From contig JANQOW010000088.1 in NCBI GenBank assembly GCA_028285595.1, forward strand, positions 62,001 through 126,000: a stretch of 64,000 nucleotides of DNA. The letters are read 5' to 3'. This DNA comes from Hyphomicrobiales bacterium (GTDB taxonomy: Bacteria; Pseudomonadota; Alphaproteobacteria; Rhizobiales; CAJQND01). Positions 56,002 to 64,000 of this stretch are shown piece by piece; the stretch's first letter is position 1, and each line of letters starts with the position of its first letter. Below the pieces are notes generated by a model. That model saw nothing but the letters and a program-made list of their open reading frames with translations, was not told where the DNA came from and searched no databases. A program made the position numbers and the translations under genes.

Positions 56002-57213
56002 CTACCGCGGGACCTCTCGCACAAAGCCCAAAAGATGAGCCGTGTCCTTCAGCATGATCCGCATATGCGCCAAGGGATTGTTGCGCGATAGTTCTTTGTT
56101 CATGTAGGAATCCCAGGTGAGGCGCTGCACATCCTTGTCTTCGCACATGCTTACGAAGCGTTCGCGCCGCCGGTCGTTGCAATACCAAAAATACTGCATG
56201 ATCCCGAGGATCATGAAGACAATCCGGTGATCGGACATGAAGCGTTTGCGGGCTGATTTCAATTGCGCAGGCTCGCCTGTTTTCAGGAACGCCGCTACGC
56301 TCTCTCCGGCCAGTTGACCGCCCAGCATAGCGTAGTAGATGCCCTCCCCAGATGCCGGTGCGACAACGCCGGCTGCATCGCCCGCCACCAGCACCGCACG
56401 ACCATCGTCCCACCTCTTCAGTGGTTTTAGCGGGATAGGTGCGCCTTCATGGCGGATCATCGCGCAGGTGTGAGTTCCATTTGCATAACGTAGCGTCTCA
56501 ACCGCACCGCGCAACGAGAACCCCTTCTGAGCGCTCCCTACTCCAATGCTGGAGCAAGAACCATGTGGGAAGACCCAAGCATAAAAGTCGGGCGACAACT
56601 GGCCCTGGTAGTAGACGTCGCATCGCTCGGGGTCGAAATTATCGTTGGCGACGTCAGGTGATTGAATGATCTCATGATAGGCGAAAACGCAGGGCATACG
56701 CTCTGCGCCCGGCAACACTTGTCGCGCGACCTTGGAGCGTGCTCCGTCAGCGCCGATCACCGATCTCGCAGCTAAAGTGGCTGGCGTTTTCGAACCATCG
56801 GGATGCTGCTGCTTATAGTGGACCGTCACGGTCCCGTCGGCTTCATAGGCGAGGTGCTGAAACTCCCCGCGCAGCAAAGCGGCTCCGTCGCGCTCCGCCC
56901 GTAGCCTCAGCCACTCATCAAAATGCTCCCTGTCGACCATGCCCACAAATCCACCCTCGATGGGCATGTCCACGGTCCGGTTTGAGGGAGATATCATGCG
57001 TGCAGACTTAATTCGGGCGACGATGAGGTGATCTGGGATATCAAAATCACGAATGGCCCGTGGCGGGATTGCACCTCCGCAGGGTTTGATGCGTCCTGCC
57101 TTGTCCAAAAGCGCAACCGAATAACCGCTCCTGGCCAAGCTCGACGCAGCCGTAGCGCCTGAAGGGCCACCACCCACAACAATTGCGTCATAGAAGCTGG
57201 TTTGTGCACTCAT
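56002..57213 (-). CDS. bchP: geranylgeranyl reductase
   Basis: AIVVGGGPSGATAASSLARSGYSVALLDKAGRIKPCGGAIPPRAI; GDAAGVVAPASGEGIYYAMLGG; context. Confidence 0.93.
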   Translation of the reverse strand: MSAQTSFYDAIVVGGGPSGATAASSLARSGYSVALLDKAGRIKPCGGAIPPRAIRDFDIPDHLIVARIKSARMISPSNRTVDMPIEGGFVGMVDREHFDEWLRLRAERDGAALLRGEFQHLAYEADGTVTVHYKQQHPDGSKTPATLAARSVIGADGARSKVARQVLPGAERMPCVFAYHEIIQSPDVANDNFDPERCDVYYQGQLSPDFYAWVFPHGSCSSIGVGSAQKGFSLRGAVETLRYANGTHTCAMIRHEGAPIPLKPLKRWDDGRAVLVAGDAAGVVAPASGEGIYYAMLGGQLAGESVAAFLKTGEPAQLKSARKRFMSDHRIVFMILGIMQYFWYCNDRRRERFVSMCEDKDVQRLTWDSYMNKELSRNNPLAHMRIMLKDTAHLLGFVREVPR

Positions 57214-58553
57214 ACTGTCCCCTCCGCGGGTCTGAGAACGGCTTGGTTTTCTGATGCTCTGCTTGGTTTAGAGAGTTTGTCGGTGACTATGCTCGCTGCT
57301 AAGCGTGCTGAGAGAACGAACAAAACGGCTTCGATGGCAAAGACCAAGGTATAGGCTTCGTTTGGGCTTCCGGTGAAATAGCGCGTCACGTCAACAACTA
57401 CGGTTCCCAGGAAGCCGCCAAGGCCGAAGGCTATGGCCTGCGCTGCGCCCCAAAGGCCCATGCGGATGCCTTCTTTGCGCGGCCCCGCGGCACCGGCCAA
57501 CGCCATCATGCAGGCTATGGCGGCAACCGCGAAGGCTCCGTTCGCGAGACCTAGGAAAAAGACATTCGCCTTGAGTGGCCACGCCAACCCAACAAATCCG
57601 GCCAGGGCCAAACCAGCAAGCGCCACGGCAGAAAGTGCACATCCGCCGACAGCCCAAACCTTGAGGGGAATCGATCTCCCGAAGGAAAGACCGCTGCCGG
57701 CGAGTGCGACCACTAGCATGCCTGCAAAAACACCACCGTGTTGAATGCCGGCAAGTGATGTTGACTGTCCCGGGGTCATGCCAAAAACGTGCCCGGCAAA
57801 TGGCTCGAGGACCAGATCTTGCCCGCTATAGGCCAGCATTGAGACAAACACGAAAAATGTGAATCGGCGAGCTTGTGTGTCTGACCAAACCGATTGGATT
57901 GCTGCACGGAAGTCCGGTTCTGATTGTGTTTTGGGAGACGGTGCCGGAGCGGCGTGCCGCTCAACATTCAAAACAGCCAAACATGTGACGGTAATAGCCA
58001 ATACAGCGACAGAGCCGGTAATGGTAATCATAAGCTGGATTGAGAAGGGATCGAGCAGTTTGCCCACAATTCCGGCGGTCATGGCCATTCCGGCGATCAT
58101 CATCAACCAAACCAGCGTCGCTGCTGCAGGCCGGCGCTCCGGCGCGACCCGCTCTGCCAGCAATGCCAACAACGATGTTCCTGAAGCGCCCACCCCTACA
58201 CCAATTCCTAGAAAGGCCAAGAGGGCCAAAGCAACACCGCCAGTAAGATGGCTGCCCATCAGCGCCGTGGCCCAGGAAGCAAGAACCGCGAACGCACCCA
58301 ACACGGCCATCCCCCCGATGATCCAGCGCGTGCGCCGTCCTCCAATATCTGACCCGTACCCGAGACGCGGACGCAGAAACTGAATGGCATAATGTGCTGC
58401 GACCAATACTCCGGGTAGCATAGCTGGGAGCGCGAGTTCGACCACCATGACCCTGTTGAACGTGGAGGTGGTCAACACCACAATTGCTCCAAGGGCTGTT
58501 TGCACCAATCCAAGCCTTGCGATCGTGAGCCATCCAATGTGGTGCTGTTGCAT
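57210..58553 (-). CDS. PucC-family MFS protein (ORF428-like)
   Basis: RLGLVQTALGAIVVLTTSTFNRVMVVELALPAMLPGVLVAAHYAIQFLRPRLGYGSDIGGRRT; between bchP and bchG. Confidence 0.9.
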   Translation of the reverse strand: MQQHHIGWLTIARLGLVQTALGAIVVLTTSTFNRVMVVELALPAMLPGVLVAAHYAIQFLRPRLGYGSDIGGRRTRWIIGGMAVLGAFAVLASWATALMGSHLTGGVALALLAFLGIGVGVGASGTSLLALLAERVAPERRPAAATLVWLMMIAGMAMTAGIVGKLLDPFSIQLMITITGSVAVLAITVTCLAVLNVERHAAPAPSPKTQSEPDFRAAIQSVWSDTQARRFTFFVFVSMLAYSGQDLVLEPFAGHVFGMTPGQSTSLAGIQHGGVFAGMLVVALAGSGLSFGRSIPLKVWAVGGCALSAVALAGLALAGFVGLAWPLKANVFFLGLANGAFAVAAIACMMALAGAAGPRKEGIRMGLWGAAQAIAFGLGGFLGTVVVDVTRYFTGSPNEAYTLVFAIEAVLFVLSARLAASIVTDKLSKPSRASENQAVLRPAEGTV

Positions 58554-58559
58554 GGTTCC

Positions 58560-59459
58560 TTATCCTCCGCGCACGGCAAGTGCGGCTGTCAGCATTCCGA
58601 GGACGTAAACTGTCGTGCCCGTTGCGTTGTACCAGGCGGCCCTCTCCGTTGGTTGTTGAAGTAGGCGAGCCATCAGCAGAGCCTGAATGAGCAATCCCGC
58701 AGCGATGATGGCGGCGTGATTTAGGTGACCCCAGCTGGCCACAAGCCAAATCACAAGTACCTGGGGCACCGCCATGACCACACAGGCCAGCCTAGCCGCG
58801 CCGTCAATCCCATAGCGGGCTGGCAGTGACTTCAATCCGAGCTGGCGGTCGCCCTCTACAGACTTAAAATCGTTGAGTGTCATGATGCCATGCGCACCCA
58901 CGCTGTAGAGCACGGCTAACCAGATGATTTCGGCGCTAGGGAATGCCCCCACCAAGGCCGCTGCACCCGTGAACCAAGGAAGGCCTTCATAACAAAGACC
59001 AACAGCAGCGTTGCCAAGCCATCCGTCCCGCTTGAGCCGGAAGGGCGGCGCGCTATAAGCCCACGCAAAAGCCAACCCCGCCAGGGCTGCGTAGAACACC
59101 CACAGTCCCAAGCCATACGCAACGATCAGGGAAACCAGGGTCCACCCAATTGCAATGCGCAGACCCCAGTTCCCTGGCACCCGGCCAGAGGGGATAGGAC
59201 GACCGGGCTCATTGATTGCATCCACGTGGCGATCGAACCAGTCATTCACCGCCTGGCTTGTGCCGCAAATGAGTGGGCCGGCCAGCAGGATGGCGCCTAA
59301 GATGGTGGGCCAGTTCTCGATGATCGGGGCGCCGGACGAGACGACGCCACAGCCCAGGGCCCACATAGGCGCAAACCAAGTGATCGGCTTCAAGAGCTCA
59401 ACGGAGGAGGCCAAAGATGGCGTATCTTTTGTGACCGTAAGCTGCGCGGACTTGGACAT
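58560..59459 (-). CDS. bchG: bacteriochlorophyll/chlorophyll synthase
   Basis: UbiA-type NDWFDRHVDAINEPGRPIPSGR; context; start at MSKSAQLTV. Confidence 0.93.
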   Translation of the reverse strand: MSKSAQLTVTKDTPSLASSVELLKPITWFAPMWALGCGVVSSGAPIIENWPTILGAILLAGPLICGTSQAVNDWFDRHVDAINEPGRPIPSGRVPGNWGLRIAIGWTLVSLIVAYGLGLWVFYAALAGLAFAWAYSAPPFRLKRDGWLGNAAVGLCYEGLPWFTGAAALVGAFPSAEIIWLAVLYSVGAHGIMTLNDFKSVEGDRQLGLKSLPARYGIDGAARLACVVMAVPQVLVIWLVASWGHLNHAAIIAAGLLIQALLMARLLQQPTERAAWYNATGTTVYVLGMLTAALAVRGG

Positions 59460-59487
59460 ACCGCACAATACAATTGACAGATAAAAG

Positions 59488-59505
59488 TGTCAATTTTAAT
59501 TGACA
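59488..59505. promoter_or_regulatory. PpsR/CrtJ-type operator upstream of bchG
   Basis: TGTCAATTTTAATTGACA; TGT-N12-ACA, near-perfect palindrome. Confidence 0.85.
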
Positions 59506-59544
59506 CATAGAACTGTTAGTTGGATCAGCCTGCAGGTCAAAAGC

Positions 59545-60978
59545 CTATGCGATGCCGTATCGATTGAGCTTCTGGTAAAAGCTCTGCCGCGAAACGCCCA
59601 GCATTTCAGCCGCCGACGCACGATTGTTTTGGGTAAGGTCTAGTGCGGCCTCAATGCAGAGCTTTTCGATCATATCGGTGGACTGTCGTACGAGTTCCTT
59701 GAGCGACACGCGTCCTATGAGTTGCTTGAGGCGGTTTGCAGATTGGATGTCGGGGAGGAGCTCCTCCACATGTGCCCGTAAAGTGCCCCCGAACCGTCGG
59801 ATCAAGAAACCGTAACAGGGCAAGTCACCGTTCGACACAGCCACGGCGGTCACCTCAATTTCTTCGATCGATCCGTACTCGTCGCGCAACATCGTTTCAA
59901 AGTTCCGAAGTGCGCCATGCTCATGCAAGTTCTTGAACATGACATCTGCATCAATCTGGCTGCGCCCCAGCCAGCGCTCAAGTTTTGCACCAACCCCATC
60001 ACCGGGGTTTACAAGGCCGACAATATCCGCAAACGCGTTGTTGGCAATGAGGATTTGACCGCTTTTGTCGGTGACTACAAAACCATCCGGCAGGGCTTCA
60101 ACTGCCCGCGTGATGCGGTCATCAGATACTGCTCCATGCGCGGGCTGCTCCGGCCGGAGACGGACCAGAAATTGAGCTGTGCCGCTTATGTTGACCATAG
60201 AAACTGTCACTCTTACTTGTCGCCCAGTAGACAGCTCCATCATGGTTTCAGAGGGTTTCGAGCCCGTCCTCACGGCCCCAAGCAGGTCGGTGAGTGAGCT
60301 CCAGTGCACACTGTTGAACAAGCTTGCTAACTTCTGTCCGTTCAACCGGTCTAATGCTTTTCCAAGCAGTTCCAGCGCCGCTGCGTTCGCATCCACAACC
60401 GAGTCTCGCCCCGCGTCTGCCACAATGATGGCCTCTGATGCCAATTGGAACACTAACCTAAAGCGGGCTTCAGCCTGACGCATCTTTGCGTAGTCTTGCT
60501 CCATCTTGATTTGCGCATCCACCAACTGCTGCTGCTGTCTGGAAAGCGGGCGCAAGTCTGTCCCTAGGGCAATCACCATGCCTTTTGCCTTCAACGGCGC
60601 TGCCCGGTAGCGCACCGGCAAATCCAGTGGATCAGGACGGGTGTGGTTGATCTCGCGACTTTGTGCCAGCTGGCCAGATCTCGCCTCTTCCAGCAAAGTC
60701 TTGATCTTTGCCTGGCTTTCGGCCGTTACGGTCTCGGTCCAGGTTCGTCCAACCCAGCTAGGCACGGGCTCTTTGGAAAGCGCCGGGTCGTCGTAGGCCA
60801 CATCAACAATGACGTCATCATGATCGACCACAATGGCGAGGTCTGCAGCAGCAAGGGTCAAGTTGGCGGTAAGTTCGGCGTCCATTCCCTCGAACGCATG
60901 GAGCGCGGTGTCGAATGTCTTGAACGGCCGCCGCATGCCTTCCGTGTCTGAAGCCGAAGCGCCTGTGTTCATCGCCAT
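59545..60978 (-). CDS. ppsR: photosynthesis gene repressor PpsR/CrtJ
   Basis: PAS domains and C-terminal Fis-type HTH ALDLTQNNRASAAEMLGVSRQSFYQKLNRYGIA; context. Confidence 0.93.
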   Translation of the reverse strand: MAMNTGASASDTEGMRRPFKTFDTALHAFEGMDAELTANLTLAAADLAIVVDHDDVIVDVAYDDPALSKEPVPSWVGRTWTETVTAESQAKIKTLLEEARSGQLAQSREINHTRPDPLDLPVRYRAAPLKAKGMVIALGTDLRPLSRQQQQLVDAQIKMEQDYAKMRQAEARFRLVFQLASEAIIVADAGRDSVVDANAAALELLGKALDRLNGQKLASLFNSVHWSSLTDLLGAVRTGSKPSETMMELSTGRQVRVTVSMVNISGTAQFLVRLRPEQPAHGAVSDDRITRAVEALPDGFVVTDKSGQILIANNAFADIVGLVNPGDGVGAKLERWLGRSQIDADVMFKNLHEHGALRNFETMLRDEYGSIEEIEVTAVAVSNGDLPCYGFLIRRFGGTLRAHVEELLPDIQSANRLKQLIGRVSLKELVRQSTDMIEKLCIEAALDLTQNNRASAAEMLGVSRQSFYQKLNRYGIA

Positions 60979-61004
60979 GTCTCACCAAAGGGAGCGGTGT
61001 GAGT

Positions 61005-61910
61005 TTACGCTCCGCGCTGCATGTTTTTCCAATCCAGCTGATCGAGCAACTTAACCGATCTCCAGGCGTCGTTTGCCGTGTGATCGGCTCCGACCTGTTC
61101 GACCAGTTTGCTGTCTTGCTGGAATACGTACCCTCCCACCATAACGATTATATCTTTGTTCTGACTGTGTTTTTTTATTTTGTTGATTTCGTCCGCCAGC
61201 GGTTCGACCAACCCGCTGCAGCTGCAACTCAGGGCGATTACATCCATATGCTGATGTGCCACCACATCAATAACCGTGGTGTCCTCGCAACCGATAAGAG
61301 AAGTGGTGTTCCATCCCCGGTTCCGGAAGAATTCTTCGATCATGGAGATCCCGAACAGGTGCTGCTCGCCTGGCGCACCGCCCAGGACAACGTTCAGGGG
61401 GTCGCCGCCGTCTTGGGTCGGACTCAACGCAGAAGCACACTCGCGCATTATGAACTGCAGCTGCGAGGCGCCCAAGGTTACATCGTAGAAACTGCATTTG
61501 TCGGCCAGCCACAAGTCGCCGAGCTCCTTTGCAGCAGGCGCGAGGAGCTTCAGATAAACTTCTTCCACATTGCATCCGGCTGAGAGATGACGCCAAACCA
61601 CGTCCGAGGGATTTACGGTCTCGTTCCCCAACAGACAATCCACGAGATACAAGACATCGGTCCGGGACAAAGGTGCGGACACCTCTGCCTCTGGCTCGGC
61701 CTCAATCTTGAGGCCATCTGCGTCATAGAGTTGTGCAAGATTTGGGATCAGTTCACCTTCAACAACTTCTGCCAACATCTCATAGAACCGGTCTTTGCTG
61801 CGTTCTGGATAGGCAAAAGCGCCTGCGTCGGTCGACGCGGACACGCCGCCTGTCTCTTCAGGTCCACCACTTTTCGCAAGAGGCCCTAGTCCATCAGCCT
61901 GGCTAGGCAT
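61005..61910 (-). CDS. B12-binding PpsR antirepressor AerR/PpaA
   Basis: VVLGGAPGEQHLFGISMIEEFFRNRGWNTTSLIG; cobalamin-binding-like fold; adjacent to ppsR. Confidence 0.88.
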   Translation of the reverse strand: MPSQADGLGPLAKSGGPEETGGVSASTDAGAFAYPERSKDRFYEMLAEVVEGELIPNLAQLYDADGLKIEAEPEAEVSAPLSRTDVLYLVDCLLGNETVNPSDVVWRHLSAGCNVEEVYLKLLAPAAKELGDLWLADKCSFYDVTLGASQLQFIMRECASALSPTQDGGDPLNVVLGGAPGEQHLFGISMIEEFFRNRGWNTTSLIGCEDTTVIDVVAHQHMDVIALSCSCSGLVEPLADEINKIKKHSQNKDIIVMVGGYVFQQDSKLVEQVGADHTANDAWRSVKLLDQLDWKNMQRGA

Positions 61911-62107
61911 CCATCAACCTCCCCTTGGGCGAGGACGGCGGCCGCTTCGACGGTTCTTATAGTCTTCGCCGTTTTTTGCCGGCCTTCTTTATGTCTTGCC
62001 ACCGTGTTTGTGGCGTGTGCCGGCTTTTGATCCAATCCGAATAGCATTACAGCCTACGTCTCCGGAAACCAAAACTCCAGCAAAATATGGATCAAAAAAT
62101 ATGCAAT

Positions 62108-62141
62108 TGTCAATTTTTATGTACGTCAAGTTTAGTTGACA
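62108..62141. promoter_or_regulatory. two adjoining PpsR-type sites upstream of bchF
   Basis: TGTCAATTTTTATGTACG (62108..62125) and CGTCAAGTTTAGTTGACA (62124..62141), each one base off TGT-N12-ACA. Confidence 0.7.
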
Positions 62142-62142
62142 C

Positions 62143-62156
62143 TTTATCCTGATCAA
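62143..62156. promoter_or_regulatory. FnrL-like half-conserved box between PpsR sites and bchF
   Basis: TTTATcctgATCAA; one mismatch to TTGAT-N4-ATCAA. Confidence 0.4.
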
Positions 62157-62230
62157 GGTTAGACTTGAGCCTTCAGGGCCGCCTGCATAAGACGCCCGGC
62201 GGCTGGTTCAAGACCTTGAGACGCCAACGA

Positions 62231-64000
<1,770 letters not shown>

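Noticed and set aside
62165-62230. TTG-initiated N-terminal extension of BchF
   Set aside because: Lies immediately after the regulatory sites and lacks BchF-like sequence; ATG at 62231 gives the expected length

Overview
GC-rich alphaproteobacterial chromosome segment. The genes bchP, a pucC-like gene, bchG, ppsR, aerR/ppaA, bchF and bchN indicate an anoxygenic phototroph. From left to right the window contains: (1) tandem SDR genes, an acyl-CoA dehydrogenase, DMT transporters, YihY and DUF599/DUF1989 genes. (2) A minus-strand nonulosonic-acid locus: TPR glycosyltransferase-like protein, NeuB/LegI, NeuC/LegG, NeuA/LegF, HisF-like, HisH-like, N-acetyl sugar amidotransferase and pyruvyl transferase. 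(3) hemN with a perfect FNR box, a ligase-associated exonuclease plus ATP-dependent ligase, a Fpg/Nei glycosylase, a photolyase-like protein, folE2 and a FolM-like SDR. (4) A heme-motif hybrid kinase and an NtrC-type sigma54 activator next to a non-canonical alginate-like exopolysaccharide cluster: eukaryotic-type PMM, AlgA/ManC, PilZ-Alg44, Alg8, SGNH, Sel1/AlgK-like, AlgI, an unknown secreted 650-aa protein, AlgD and an RTX/DUF4114 protein. Its intergenic regions carry sigma54-type -24/-12 elements preceded by a recurring TTTCGA..TYGAAA motif. This is the strongest candidate for an undescribed system. (5) A small integrative element next to a truncated tRNA-Gly 3' end: integrase, unknown gene, AlpA-like regulator, VapE-like primase/helicase and an iteron-like AT-rich region. 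(6) The bch/ppsR photosynthesis segment with palindromic PpsR-type sites. All calls come from reading motifs and translations; no database search was run.
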